A stretch of 64,000 nt of DNA from Marinactinospora thermotolerans DSM 45154 (GCF_900167435.1 NZ_FUWS01000001.1:435295-499294), one strand, 5' to 3'. Counted from the stretch's first letter, positions 45,811 through 55,007 are shown. Program-made: numbers and translations. The notes: generated by a model not told the origin, from the letters alone.

Positions 45811-46611
45811 ATGACGGTTCGCGCTGAGTCGATCGAATCGATGGAACAGCTCGCCGTGGCCTGGCGCGCCATGGTGCTCGACCGCGACGCGGACGCCGAT
45901 GTGCGGAACCTTCCGGGCATCGCGGTCCGCTGGGCCGACTGCCGGTTCGCGTTTTGGAACTGCGTCACGTTGACCGAGGTCGGCGCGGACGGCGCGCTCC
46001 TCGAACAGCGCCTAGGTCAAGCGGCCGACATCATGCGCGCCAAGGGGCACGCCGGGTTCCTGTGGCTCTTCGAGGACCTCCTCGACGAGGAGGCGCGCGC
46101 GGGGATGCGGGCGGCCGCCGAGAGGGCCGGCCTGCGGTACGCCTTCTCCGGCGCCGGCATGGCCGGGGACCTCCTTCCCATCCCCGAACCGTTCCACCCC
46201 GACCTGACGTTCGAGCGGGTGGGCACCGACGAACAGCTACGGGCCTACGCGGACCTGAACTCGCGCGCCTACGGGTTCCCGCTGGAGGACGGCCGCGACG
46301 GGCTCCTCGGGTCGGCGTTGTGGAAGGAGCGCGCGCACGCCTACCTGGGGCTACGCGACGGTGTCGCGGTGTCGTGCGCCGCGACGGTGGAGGCGGACGG
46401 TCGTCTCTTCGTCGCGCTCGTCGCCACGGCCCCGGAGTGGCAGCGCCGGGGGTACGCGGAGGCGGTGACGCGAAAGGCCCTGTACGAGGGCGCCCGGGCC
46501 ACCGGCCTGACCCGGGCCACCCTGCACGCGACCGCGGCGGGAGCGCCCGTCTACCCCCGCATCGGTTTCGAGCCGAACTCGCCGCTGCACTTCTACGGCC
46601 TGAGGAACTGA
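45811..46611 (+). CDS. GNAT family N-acetyltransferase
   Basis: A 266-residue protein with an N-terminal divergent half and a C-terminal GNAT domain. The acetyl-CoA binding motif is LVATAPEWQRRGYAEAVTRK (QRRGYA), and the end is APVYPRIGFEPNSPLHFY, typical of the fold. The substrate is unknown. ATG 45811 is directly preceded by GTG 45808; the GGGGG ribosome binding site fits either. It is a single gene with a hairpin after it. Confidence 0.88.
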   Translation: MTVRAESIESMEQLAVAWRAMVLDRDADADVRNLPGIAVRWADCRFAFWNCVTLTEVGADGALLEQRLGQAADIMRAKGHAGFLWLFEDLLDEEARAGMRAAAERAGLRYAFSGAGMAGDLLPIPEPFHPDLTFERVGTDEQLRAYADLNSRAYGFPLEDGRDGLLGSALWKERAHAYLGLRDGVAVSCAATVEADGRLFVALVATAPEWQRRGYAEAVTRKALYEGARATGLTRATLHATAAGAPVYPRIGFEPNSPLHFYGLRN

Positions 46612-46622
46612 CCCGCCGCCTC

Positions 46623-46648
46623 GGGGCGCCCGGCCGTGTGGGCGCCCC
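46623..46648 (+). terminator. Hairpin terminator after the GNAT gene
   Basis: GGGGCGCCC (46623-46631) and GGGCGCCCC (46640-46648) form a perfect stem around an 8-base loop, 12 bases past the stop. It may also serve the leftward membrane gene ending at 46799. Confidence 0.65.
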
Positions 46649-46798
46649 ACAGCCTCGGAGCGCGTTCGCGACGCCGGAAGCGGGGAACCCGGGGACGATG
46701 CCGGCGGGCCTCGCGGGCGTGCCGTGTCCGCCCGGCCCGGTCCGCCGCGTGGGCATCCCCGAGGAGGGACGGGGAGGTCCGAGGCGCGCGTGGGACGG

Positions 46799-47791
46799 TC
46801 AGCGCGGCGCGGCGGCGTGGGTCGCGGATCTGCGGACGGCGCCCGCCACGACGGCCAGGCCCACCACGACCACCGCGGTGTGCACGGCCAGTCCGGCGAA
46901 GGCGGTCCCGAAGTGGGACAGGTGGATGACGTATCCGCCCCAGCAGTAGACCAGCGCGGTCCCCGCGGCCAGCGCGCAGCGGTGCCGGTCCGTCCAGGCG
47001 CGGCGGGCCGAGCGCCGGACCGCCCACACCACCACCGCGACGACCGTGGCCGCCTGGATCGCCAGGGCGAGGGCCGGCGGGAGAAGGGGCTCCTGGGCGT
47101 AGGCGAGGAAGAACACCGCCCCGCCCCCGAACCCCACCGCGGCGGGCACCCACAGCGGGCCCGCCGCCGCGGCGTCGTCCGCCTCGGGTCCGGGCACCCG
47201 GCGGGTCAGGACGAAGGCCGCCGTCACCAGCGCGAGCACGATGCCGCCCACCACCACCCACTGCGCGGTCGAGGCGAACCTCCCGTTCCCGTACATCAGG
47301 CCGGCGGTGAGCGCGGCGGCGGCGAGGAGGTAGCCGACCGCGACGATGACCAGCCCCGGCAGGCGCAGCCACGGCGCGCGGCCGGGGAACAGCGCCTCGG
47401 TCAGCGCGATGGGCACGGCGATGCTCCATACGGTGTGGATGCCGATCACATACACCGCCCACGGCAGTCCCGTGCCCAGCGCCGGGACGTAGCCGTAGTC
47501 GAGCAGCCGGTATCCCATGAAGTCGGGGTTGAACAGCGACTGGGTCACCACGCCCTCCTCGACCAGCCCGTAGGCCGCGCCGAGCAGCAGGATCGTCGGC
47601 CACCCCCGGCCCGCGCGCCGGGTCGTCTCCCGGATGAGGAGCGCCCCGCCGCCGTAGAGCAGGGCGAGCGGGAGGGAGGACATGAGGGTCGTGGGGTCGG
47701 TGAGGGACAGGTTGCCCAACAGGTACTCGGCGACGAACGGGGACAGGACGAACAGCACCAGGGCGGGCAGCACACGGGACATGCGGATCAC
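46799..47791 (-). CDS. Polytopic membrane protein of unknown function
   Basis: A 330-residue protein with about nine hydrophobic segments from residue 8 onward (VLPALVLFVLSPFVAEYLLG, then ALLYGGGALLIRE). GLVEEGVVTQSLF and GIHTVWSIAVPIALTEALF are the most distinctive parts. The paired Glu followed later by a His recalls intramembrane CPBP proteases, but the Arg of EExxxR is absent. I recognise similar actinobacterial hypothetical proteins but no function. It stands alone, convergent with the GNAT gene. Confidence 0.8.
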   Translation of the reverse strand: MIRMSRVLPALVLFVLSPFVAEYLLGNLSLTDPTTLMSSLPLALLYGGGALLIRETTRRAGRGWPTILLLGAAYGLVEEGVVTQSLFNPDFMGYRLLDYGYVPALGTGLPWAVYVIGIHTVWSIAVPIALTEALFPGRAPWLRLPGLVIVAVGYLLAAAALTAGLMYGNGRFASTAQWVVVGGIVLALVTAAFVLTRRVPGPEADDAAAAGPLWVPAAVGFGGGAVFFLAYAQEPLLPPALALAIQAATVVAVVVWAVRRSARRAWTDRHRCALAAGTALVYCWGGYVIHLSHFGTAFAGLAVHTAVVVVGLAVVAGAVRRSATHAAAPR

Positions 47792-48208
47792 GGGCCTTCG
47801 AACGGCGGGCCACCGCGTCCGGCGGTGTCCGGATGCGGGAGGGCGGGGTCGCCCGTCACGGCGATGTTCTCGTCACGCCTCACCACCCGACACCCTCCTA
47901 AAAGCCACTTATCTGACATTTCCGGTTGCCCCTGGTTGACCGGTCGGACAGGCGGAGCACACCTCGCGCCCGCGCAGACGGCGCGGCCGACCCGCGACAC
48001 GCCCCGCGGTGGCCGAGCACGGTCCGGGCCCGCCGCCGCCCGGACCGGACGGCGCTTCACCGAGCCCGGCGGCGGACCGGATTCCGGCCGGCGCCGCGCG
48101 GCCACCGCACAGGGCCTCGGGAAGGCGACCCCGGCTCCCCGCCCGGCCGTGACCAGCGAGCCGGCCCGTCACGTAGGGGTTGTCACCGGCCCCTGCCATG
48201 ATCCGGCC
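47792..48208. other. Divergent gap, no gene seen
   Basis: This 417-base region lies between the leftward membrane gene and the rightward 868-residue gene. No coding frame is convincing. Bases 47895-47925 are locally AT-rich (AAAAGCCACTTATCTGAC) and may carry the promoter of one of the two genes. Confidence 0.5.
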
Positions 48209-50815
48209 ATGTCCCTCACCACCCCCGCGCCCCTCGACGATGTTCGCCTGTTGACGGACTGGACGCGCCGAAACCGTCCCGAATCCCTCCCCCTGGCAGA
48301 AGCGGCCATGGAGCGGGTACGCAGGGAACTGCCCAGCGTGCACCGCAAGGCCGACCGCTTCCTGCGCTTCATGGACTACCAGGCCGAGGAACTGCCCCCC
48401 GAACTCCGGCCCTGGTTCTGGGACAGCGTGGCGCGGGCGTTGCTCCTGACGGGCGGGGCCAAGTGCCTGTGGGCCGCGCCCCGCGCCCACGCCCGGGCCC
48501 GCAAGGCCGAGGCCGAACACGGCCTCGCGGTCGATGTGGACCACCACGCCGCACAGACCCTCCTCATGGCCCGGCACGGCGTCCTGCCCGCCAAGGAGGT
48601 GAGCGCCTTCCAGAAGTGGATCACCCAGACCCTCCCCCCGGAACGGGCCTATCCGGCCCTCGCCGAACTGGTCACCGCCCGCGCCGCCGCGGGCAGCGCC
48701 CCGGCGGCGAGCACCCACAGCCTGCTGGCCAAGAGCGCCAAGGCCGCCGGCGTGGGGAAGGAGGAGCAGTCCCGCGCGCTCGCCGGGGTGCTCGCCGCCT
48801 CCCGGGGCACCGCCGTGCCACCGGCCCTGTTCACGGGGGCGGCCAAGGTGTTCGCCGCGACCCCGCCGCCCGAGGAGCACCTGGCCGCGTTCTGGGAGTT
48901 GTTCCCGCCCGACCGCTGGTCCAAGAACGACGGCGGCGCGTGGCTGCGCATGCTCGACGCCTCCGGGGCGGTCGACGCCCTGGCCCGCGGCGATATCACC
49001 CCTCGGGGAGGGGTGGCGGGCTGGCTCCAGCGCTTCAGCCGCCTGCACAAGTTCATCGGCACCCAGCAGGGGGTCATGGTGCAGAGGATGCCGTCCGGGC
49101 TGTACGGGATCCTCCCGCGGCTGGCCCCACGGCTGAGGGCGGAGGACCGCCCCATCGACACCTGGTCATCGGAGGTGGGACACGTCAGGCTCGACGCCGC
49201 GCTGCTCGCCGCCTGTCTGGCCGAGGACATCCCGGTCCAGATCCCTCCGCGCGGCCTGGAGTTCTTCTTCCTGGAAGGCCCCCACCTGCGCCACCTGTTC
49301 GGCCACCCCGTGCTGGGGCCGCGCGTGGAGCGGCAGGTCTCGCGGTACCACCGTGACCCGCACCGCACGGTGCGCCCCGGCGCGCGCAGCGCCATCGGGC
49401 TCTTCCCGGAGGTGGCGGAGGTGGTCCCCCTGGTGCGTTCCCGGGTCGAACGCCTCATGGCCGAGATCGGCGGGGCCGGGCTTCCTCGCGCCGCCTCCAG
49501 CCTGCGCGCCCTGGACAGCCTGTTGGACCCCGCCGCGATCGCGGCGTTTGAAGGGGTCGAGGACGACCTGGCCGCCATCGACCCGGTCGGCCCCCTGCTG
49601 CGCGCCCTGCGCTGCGGCCTGCCCGAGGAACTGGGCTGGCCGGCCTTTGACGCGGCCGTCGCCGAGCTCGGAGGCCCCGACGCGGTGCTGCGCGTGTGCT
49701 CCTCCTGGCCGACCCTCACCCTGGTGGGGCGGGACCGCGCGATCGCCGTGGACCACACAGGACGGGTCGCCGACCTCGACCTGCCCGCGCGTGAGGGCAG
49801 ACCCCCGGTGGTGCGCCGTCTGGACGGCCGCTTCCTCGTCGCCGACCTCGACGGGCACCCCAAGACCGCGTACTGGTCCGACCGGCCCGACACTCCCGTG
49901 CCGGACTGGGCACAGGACGAGGAGACGGCGAGCTGGGCCAAGGAGTACTCCTCCTTCTCCAAGAGCGAGTGGTCGGGATACCGCTTCCTGCCGACCCCGC
50001 CGCAGCACCGGTGGTCGGGGCAGATGACCGACGGCACCACCGTGTGGTTCGGTGACGACCGGGGAGAGCCCCCGGGCTGGCACGCCTGGACCGGCGACGG
50101 CGTCGCCTCGGATCCGTCCCTGCCCGACTTCTTCTCCCGCGATCCGGGCGAGGGCCTGCGCTGGGACTACGAGAACCTGTCTCTGGTCCGCCTTCCCGAC
50201 GGGGTCGACTCGCCTCTCGGCCACGCCGACGGGCTCTCCGGGTTCCGGATCGCCGCCGCCACCGAACGCCCCGGCGCCTACTCCGACGACTACGTCATCG
50301 AGGGGGCCGACGGCCGGCGGGCCCGGCACCACCGCCCCCGCGCCATGGGGGACCCCTACGCGATCCTGCGCTTCCCCGGCACCGACGTCGACCTCGTCGT
50401 CACCCAGGGGCGCGACATCACTCACCGGGAGGAGGTCTGCTGCTACTCGGCGGACGACGACACCCTCCAGTGGGAGGTGCTCATCGCGCCCGTGGAGCTT
50501 CGCGAGCGGACCAAGGGCGGTCTGCCGTTCTACCCGCCCGTCGGCTTCTGGCACTTCCTCGAACTCCGCGACCCCGGCTCGTCCCGCGCCCTGCGCGGTG
50601 TCGGCCCCGACCAGGCCCGGGCCCTGCTCGACGCCCACCTGGCCGAGGGAGAGGAGGGGGTGCTTCGCGTCCTGGCCGAGCGGCTGCCCGAGGTGACGCA
50701 CGGCGCGACCCGTGCGGGCGTGGTCCGGGTGGTGACCGCCGCCGCCGAGCTCCTGCGCCGCCGCGAGGCGCTGGTGGAGCGGGTCCGCGCCGACCGCGCC
50801 GGCCTCGCCGATTGA
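48209..50815 (+). CDS. Large hypothetical protein
   Basis: An 868-residue soluble protein with no family I can name. It has a helical N-terminal half (1-400; RLLTDWTRRNRPESLPLAEA, WLQRFSRLHKFIG, then HVRLDAALLAACLAEDIPVQ) and a beta-rich C-terminal half (470-860). The latter has repeated WS/WF-type strands (YWSDRPDTPVPDW, HRWSGQMTDGTTVWFGDDRG) that suggest a propeller-like or sandwich fold. There are no membrane helices, signal peptide or P-loop. The frame is open far upstream, but ATG 48209 begins the conserved-looking sequence. Similar large proteins occur in other actinomycetes. A strong terminator follows it. Confidence 0.75.
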   Translation: MSLTTPAPLDDVRLLTDWTRRNRPESLPLAEAAMERVRRELPSVHRKADRFLRFMDYQAEELPPELRPWFWDSVARALLLTGGAKCLWAAPRAHARARKAEAEHGLAVDVDHHAAQTLLMARHGVLPAKEVSAFQKWITQTLPPERAYPALAELVTARAAAGSAPAASTHSLLAKSAKAAGVGKEEQSRALAGVLAASRGTAVPPALFTGAAKVFAATPPPEEHLAAFWELFPPDRWSKNDGGAWLRMLDASGAVDALARGDITPRGGVAGWLQRFSRLHKFIGTQQGVMVQRMPSGLYGILPRLAPRLRAEDRPIDTWSSEVGHVRLDAALLAACLAEDIPVQIPPRGLEFFFLEGPHLRHLFGHPVLGPRVERQVSRYHRDPHRTVRPGARSAIGLFPEVAEVVPLVRSRVERLMAEIGGAGLPRAASSLRALDSLLDPAAIAAFEGVEDDLAAIDPVGPLLRALRCGLPEELGWPAFDAAVAELGGPDAVLRVCSSWPTLTLVGRDRAIAVDHTGRVADLDLPAREGRPPVVRRLDGRFLVADLDGHPKTAYWSDRPDTPVPDWAQDEETASWAKEYSSFSKSEWSGYRFLPTPPQHRWSGQMTDGTTVWFGDDRGEPPGWHAWTGDGVASDPSLPDFFSRDPGEGLRWDYENLSLVRLPDGVDSPLGHADGLSGFRIAAATERPGAYSDDYVIEGADGRRARHHRPRAMGDPYAILRFPGTDVDLVVTQGRDITHREEVCCYSADDDTLQWEVLIAPVELRERTKGGLPFYPPVGFWHFLELRDPGSSRALRGVGPDQARALLDAHLAEGEEGVLRVLAERLPEVTHGATRAGVVRVVTAAAELLRRREALVERVRADRAGLAD

Positions 50816-50842
50816 GCCTTCCTCGGCCGAGCCGGCCGTCCC

Positions 50843-50877
50843 GGACGGGAGGGCGCCCGAGGGGCGCCCTCCCGTCC
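50843..50877 (+). terminator. Strong hairpin terminator
   Basis: GGACGGGAGGGCGCCC (50843-50858) pairs perfectly with GGGCGCCCTCCCGTCC (50862-50877) around a 3-base loop, 28 bases past the stop of the 868-residue gene and also downstream of the leftward TetR gene. Confidence 0.9.
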
Positions 50878-50985
50878 CGTCTCCTGGCGGCCCGCCGAGG
50901 ACCCGTGGTCAGGCGTCGGAGCCTCCCGGCGCATCCTCCCCGGACCCCTGGCCGGTCTGCCGGCACGATTCCGCCGAACGCCTGA

Positions 50986-51594
50986 TCAGTCCTCGGTGGT
51001 CGATTGCCCCGGCGGGCCGGGGGCCAGGACCCTGGCGGTGTAGTCCGCCAGTCGCGCCCGCAGCCTCTCGCGCGGCACGCGCTGTTGGCCGGCCAGGTGT
51101 TCGACGAGGTCGGCGCGGACCGCGGCCAGCAGGGCGTGGGCGGTGAAGTCACTGTCGGTCAGGTCCGGGATCTGCCCCAGCGCGGCCCGGAGCAGGCCGT
51201 GCCAGCGCTCGTAGTGCTCCACCTGGTAGGGGCTGGCGCTCCCGCTCTCCTCCAGGGCCACCGCGAGGTGCCGGTTGTCGAGCTTGAAGCACAGGAGGGC
51301 GTCGAGCAGGGCGGGGACGCGCTGCCGCGGCGGGGTGGCGGGCCCCAGGGGCGGCGGGCCGGTTTCGACGGCCTCCCTGAGCGGTTCGAGCCGCGCCTCG
51401 TAGAGCGCGCGCAGCAGCCCGACGCGGTCGCCGAAGGCCCGAAAGAGCGTCCCCTTGCCGACTCCGGCCGCCGCCGCGATATCGGCCATGGTGACCTCCT
51501 CGGGACTCTCGCAGCGGGAGAAGAGGGTGTCGGCAGCCGTGAGAACGGCCTCGCGGTTGCGGACGGCGTCCTTGCGGGACCTGTGCTCGGGCAT
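50986..51594 (-). CDS. TetR-family transcriptional regulator
   Basis: A 202-residue repressor beginning MPEHRSRKDAVRNREAVLTA, with HTH segment VTMADIAAAAGVGKGTLFRA. The C-terminal domain is of the SACE_7040/TetR_C type. ATG 51594 has the ribosome binding site GGAGGAG. It is divergent from a SnoaL-like/NmrA-like gene pair, and two matching 15-base operators lie between them. It likely represses both itself and the pair. Confidence 0.92.
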   Translation of the reverse strand: MPEHRSRKDAVRNREAVLTAADTLFSRCESPEEVTMADIAAAAGVGKGTLFRAFGDRVGLLRALYEARLEPLREAVETGPPPLGPATPPRQRVPALLDALLCFKLDNRHLAVALEESGSASPYQVEHYERWHGLLRAALGQIPDLTDSDFTAHALLAAVRADLVEHLAGQQRVPRERLRARLADYTARVLAPGPPGQSTTED

Positions 51595-51615
51595 GCGGCT
51601 CCTCCGGTTGCAAAA

Positions 51616-51657
51616 CGGACCACAGGTCCGTATTTTTGAAAGCGGACTCAAGGTCCG
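51616..51657. promoter_or_regulatory. Twin TetR operators in the divergent promoter
   Basis: CGGACCACAGGTCCG at 51616-51630 is a perfect palindrome with a 3-base centre. CGGACTCAAGGTCCG at 51643-51657 is the same site with one mismatch, 27 bases further on. They lie between the TetR gene and the SnoaL-like gene, with an AT-rich stretch (TATTTTTGAAAG) between them. Confidence 0.78.
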
Positions 51658-51681
51658 GATTCTACGAGACGGAGGACGCCC

Positions 51682-52107
51682 ATGTCCGCACCGACCTCCC
51701 CGGCAGAGCTGTACCGCCACAGCCTGCGACTGCTACTGGACAAGGACATTCCCGCCTGGGTCGGCCTATGGGCCGAGGACGGCGTCATGGAGTTCCCCTT
51801 CGCCCCTGACGGCTGGCCCCGGCGCCTGGAGGGCAGGGACGCCATCGCCGCCTACATGCGCGCCTACCCCGACCACATCGACCTGCACGACTTCCCCGCA
51901 CTGCGCATCCACCAGACCACCGATCCGCAGACCATCGTGGTCGAGATGCGCGGCGTCGGCCGCGTGGTGGAGACCGACAGCCCCTTCGACATGACCTACA
52001 TCGCCGTCGTGACCGTTCAGGACGGTCACATCACCTCCTATCGCGACTACTGGAACCCCCTCGCCGTCCTCGAACCCGGCATCGACTTCACCGGAGGCAG
52101 GCGATGA
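51682..52107 (+). CDS. SnoaL/NTF2-like family protein
   Basis: A 141-residue cone-shaped NTF2-fold protein with ELYRHSLRLLLDKDIPAWVG, WAEDGVMEFPFAPDGWP, EGRDAIAAYM and DGHITSYRDYWNP, as in the phzA/B-like SnoaL_4 group. Members bind or isomerise small ligands. Its stop overlaps the next gene's start (ATGA), and divergent TetR control is indicated by the twin operators. It may detoxify or modify a small molecule sensed by the TetR protein. Confidence 0.88.
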   Translation: MSAPTSPAELYRHSLRLLLDKDIPAWVGLWAEDGVMEFPFAPDGWPRRLEGRDAIAAYMRAYPDHIDLHDFPALRIHQTTDPQTIVVEMRGVGRVVETDSPFDMTYIAVVTVQDGHITSYRDYWNPLAVLEPGIDFTGGRR

Positions 52108-52949
52108 GCGCCCCCACCACCCTGGTCATCGGCGCCACCGGCACCACCGGCAGCCGCACCGCCGCGCGCTTGACGGCCGCCGGTCACCGGGTCAAAGCCG
52201 CCAGCCGCCACGCCACCCCGGTCCCCGGCGCGGAGCCGGTCGCCTTCGACTGGTACGCCTCCTCGACCCACAGCGCGGCCCTCGACGGGGTCGACCGCGT
52301 CTACCTCGTACCGCCCGTGGGCGACCTCGACCCGGCGGCGACCATGCTGCCCTTCCTCCACAAGGCCCGTGCCGCCGGCATACACCGCGCGGTGCTGCTG
52401 AGCTCCTCCGCCATCCCCGCTGGCGGCCCCGCGGTGGGAGCGGTGCACCAGGCCCTGCCCGACCTGTTCGCGGAGTGGGCGGTGTTGCGGCCCTCGTGGT
52501 TCATGCAGAACTTCACCGGCACCCATATACACGCCCACGGCATCCGTGAGCACGGCGCCCTCCTGACCGCCACCGGGAACGGCCGGGTCGGCTTCGTCGA
52601 CGCCGGGGACATCGCTGCCGTCGCCGTCCACGCCCTGACCGACGAGCATGCCCCCAACACCGATCTCGTCCTCACCGGACCGGAGGCGCTCAGCTACGAC
52701 GACATCGCCACGATCATCACCGAGGTCACCGGCCGGCCGGTGGTCCACCGCCGCCTGTCCCGCGAGCAGATGCGCGACCACCTCACGGCACAGGTTCCGG
52801 CGCGGTTCGCCGCCCTGCTCGCGGACATGGACCATGCCATCGCCGAGGGGGCCGAGGAGCGTGTCACCGACACCGTCCAGCGCGTCACCGGCCGACCCGC
52901 GCGGTCCTTCCGCGCCCTCCTCGAACAGGAGACGCGGCCCGGCGATTGA
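52104..52949 (+). CDS. NmrA-like NAD(P)-binding protein
   Basis: A 281-residue atypical short-chain dehydrogenase. The N-terminal Rossmann motif is LVIGATGTTGSRTAARLTAA, followed by AVLLSSSAIPAG and LRPSWFMQNF, typical of NmrA/QOR2-like proteins. There is no clear YxxxK pair, as in many NmrA-like members, so it may be a redox sensor or an azoreductase/quinone-reductase-like enzyme. It is translationally coupled to the SnoaL-like gene under the same TetR-type regulator. Confidence 0.9.
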   Translation: MSAPTTLVIGATGTTGSRTAARLTAAGHRVKAASRHATPVPGAEPVAFDWYASSTHSAALDGVDRVYLVPPVGDLDPAATMLPFLHKARAAGIHRAVLLSSSAIPAGGPAVGAVHQALPDLFAEWAVLRPSWFMQNFTGTHIHAHGIREHGALLTATGNGRVGFVDAGDIAAVAVHALTDEHAPNTDLVLTGPEALSYDDIATIITEVTGRPVVHRRLSREQMRDHLTAQVPARFAALLADMDHAIAEGAEERVTDTVQRVTGRPARSFRALLEQETRPGD

Positions 52950-53493
52950 CGTTCCGGGGCGGTCGAGGGGCCCGGTCTACGCCGCGGGGTCTCGGCCCGG
53001 CCGTCGTGGCCGCGGCGCCGGGCACGTGGCGACCGCCCCGTCGCCTCCCGCGCTCCGATGGCCGGCACGGCCTCTGACCCACCGCCGAGCGCCCGGTCAG
53101 GGCCGCCCCGAGCCCTCGGTCGCCGCTCACGAGGGGACGCCACCGTCCGCCCCCACTCGCGCCCCGCCCTCCCGTGTCCGGCTTCGGACGCGGGAGGGCG
53201 GAACACCGGATGGCACGGAGACGTGTTCGCACGGCGTCGAACGGGGACGCGGGACCTCGGCCGGGGACGCCGAACCGGCGGTCGTGGCGCAGGGCGCCCG
53301 CGCCCCTGTTCCGGCCGACACCGACAACCGCTCCCCCTCCGCTCGGGTCCACGACGTCTCGGGACGGGTCAGGCCGGCACCGCGTCCCCCCGGAGGCGGT
53401 CGAGGCGCCGACCGGCCGGCGCCCCACCGGCCCCACGCTCCCCCGTCCGGGAGCACCGCGCCCCCGAGCCCGCCCGGCTCCCCGCGGCCACGC
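52950..53493. other. Gap of 544 bases, no gene seen
   Basis: Very GC-rich DNA with overlapping Arg/Pro-rich frames on both strands and no motif or ribosome binding site. Nothing callable. Confidence 0.55.
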
Positions 53494-53973
53494 TCAACCG
53501 CGTTCCGTCCCTCCGTGGCCGGCCTGCCCTTCGGACACGTCACGACCGGCCCGGGGGCCGCGCCGCTCGGCGTGCTCACCGCCGTAGGTGGTGGTGCGCA
53601 CGCCGCCATGGATCGTGCCGGCCTGGATGGCGGTGCCGTACACGTCACCGGTGATCGTGTTGACCACCCGCCCCCGCTCACCGGGGGCGAACTCGGCCAG
53701 GACGGCGCGCAGCTCCTCCACCGATTCGGGATGGGCGGCCAGATGGCGGCGCAACCGGCTGCGCCACTCCGCGGCCGCGTCGGCGGCCAGGGCGTCATCG
53801 GCCACGACCTCGGCACGGGCCTGTTCCAGTTCCCCGGCCACCTGCTCGCGGCCCGCCCCGAACAGGCCCGCGATCCGGTCGCGCACCATGATCCAGGCGT
53901 CGGTGGCCATGGCCTGCACCACCACATCGGCCCCGCTCGCCGCCAGCCCCGCCAGAACCGAGGGATCCACCAC
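53494..53973 (-). CDS. Small tagged hypothetical protein (VQAGxIxGGV motif)
   Basis: A 159-residue protein. Residues 10-110 form a helical domain (VVVQAMATDAWIMVRDRIAG, LEQARAEVVADDALAADAAA, HPESVEELRAVLAEF). Near residue 120 follows the tag NTITGDVYGTAIQAGTIHGG, then a polar, disordered tail. Many actinobacterial proteins combine this helical domain with a G-V-x-G-x-x-IQAGxIxGGV tag next to conflict-type NTPases or repeat proteins; none is intact here. The tag resembles those in the operon at 33778-36920. GTG 53973 (or GTG 53970) follows GGAAGGA. Function unknown. Confidence 0.68.
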   Translation of the reverse strand: MVDPSVLAGLAASGADVVVQAMATDAWIMVRDRIAGLFGAGREQVAGELEQARAEVVADDALAADAAAEWRSRLRRHLAAHPESVEELRAVLAEFAPGERGRVVNTITGDVYGTAIQAGTIHGGVRTTTYGGEHAERRGPRAGRDVSEGQAGHGGTERG

Positions 53974-54377
53974 GCCACCGTCCTTCCGCACCGGCCCGCA
54001 GACCGCGATCGCCCGACTCGGGTAAGACACGCTAACCGCCGGATCGGTTCCCGCCCCGCCCTGCAAGGGGATCCGGTCCCCGCGGTGTCGGAACGCACCG
54101 GGATCGGGCGGCCGGACCCTCACCCCGGGCGGACCGGCCGCCACGTCCAGCGGGGCGTGAACGTTCGCGCGTCCCCACCCCGCCAACCGTGTCCGCGCGG
54201 TGGCGAAGCGACCGCCGGCGAAACGTGTCAGCCGACACCGCGGCCCTGGACCGTCCCAACGGCCATCCCGGCCACGTGGTCGCCGCGACGTCGGCGAGAT
54301 CGGCCGCGAGGTCCGGCTCATACGCCCTGTGCGCGGCTGCTCGAACGGACGGGGTGGCGTCCGCGCGTCCGGACCGG
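53974..54377. other. Gap of 404 bases, no gene seen
   Basis: No intact frame. The minus strand at about 54235-54340 reads EPDLAADLADVAATTWPGWP, weakly like a tetratricopeptide-repeat fragment, which would fit a decayed partner of the tagged protein, but this is too short to call. Confidence 0.45.
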
Positions 54378-55007
54378 CTACTCGGCGAGGATGACGGCGG
54401 TCTTGCTCGACTCGTAGGAGGTGATCTCCAGTACGGAGAACTCGGTCCCCTCGGGGACGTCGAAGGTCACGGTGTACTCGGTGGAGTTGCCGGGATTGGT
54501 GGAGTCGGCGAAGGAGCAGATGTCGATGAACGTCGAGTAGCTGTTGCCCTCGGCGGACCACGCGGTGACCTCGCCCGGGTCGACCGCGGGGATCGCCGCG
54601 GCGTTGCCGATGTTCGTCGCGCCCAGTGTCACGGTCACGAACTCGCCCGCCGCCTGGTACTGGTTACCGCACTCCGTGTCGTCGTAGGAGGCGGCCCGGT
54701 CGATGGAGACGACCTCGTACTCGAACAGGCCGTCCGAGGTGGTGCCCAGGGGCGGGGGTCCCTCGGGGGCCTCCCCGGCCTGATCGACGGCCTGCGCCGG
54801 CTCCCCGCCGCCCCCGGCGAGCGCCCCTTCGATGGTGGTGACCCCGAAGGTCTGATGGCCGAACCAGCCCGCGGCGATTCCGACACCGAAGGCGACCGCC
54901 GCGGCGGCGACCAGGACGATCCAGCGGGGCGCGCCGTTCCGGGATTTCGGGGAGGACGACGGCGCGGGCGACGAGGACGGAACGGGCTGTTGAGGGTGCT
55001 GATCCAT
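54378..55007 (-). CDS. Membrane-anchored DUF4352-like protein
   Basis: A 209-residue protein with a Pro/Ser-rich cytoplasmic start, one transmembrane helix (IVLVAAAAVAFGVGIAAGWF, about residues 30-50), an acidic linker and an extracellular immunoglobulin-like domain. The latter contains GLFEYEVVSID, two Cys in the mature part (TECGNQ and DICSF) and VTVTLGATNIGN, as in DUF4352 (telokin-like) proteins. These are surface proteins of unknown role. ATG 55007 follows GAGGAG. It lies 159 bases downstream of the response regulator on the same strand and might be in its regulon. Confidence 0.8.
   Translation of the reverse strand: MDQHPQQPVPSSSPAPSSSPKSRNGAPRWIVLVAAAAVAFGVGIAAGWFGHQTFGVTTIEGALAGGGGEPAQAVDQAGEAPEGPPPLGTTSDGLFEYEVVSIDRAASYDDTECGNQYQAAGEFVTVTLGATNIGNAAAIPAVDPGEVTAWSAEGNSYSTFIDICSFADSTNPGNSTEYTVTFDVPEGTEFSVLEITSYESSKTAVILAE

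Noticed and set aside
54190-54345. Weak tetratricopeptide-like reading on the minus strand
   Set aside because: Only one repeat-length segment and no continuity; too short to call a pseudogene.
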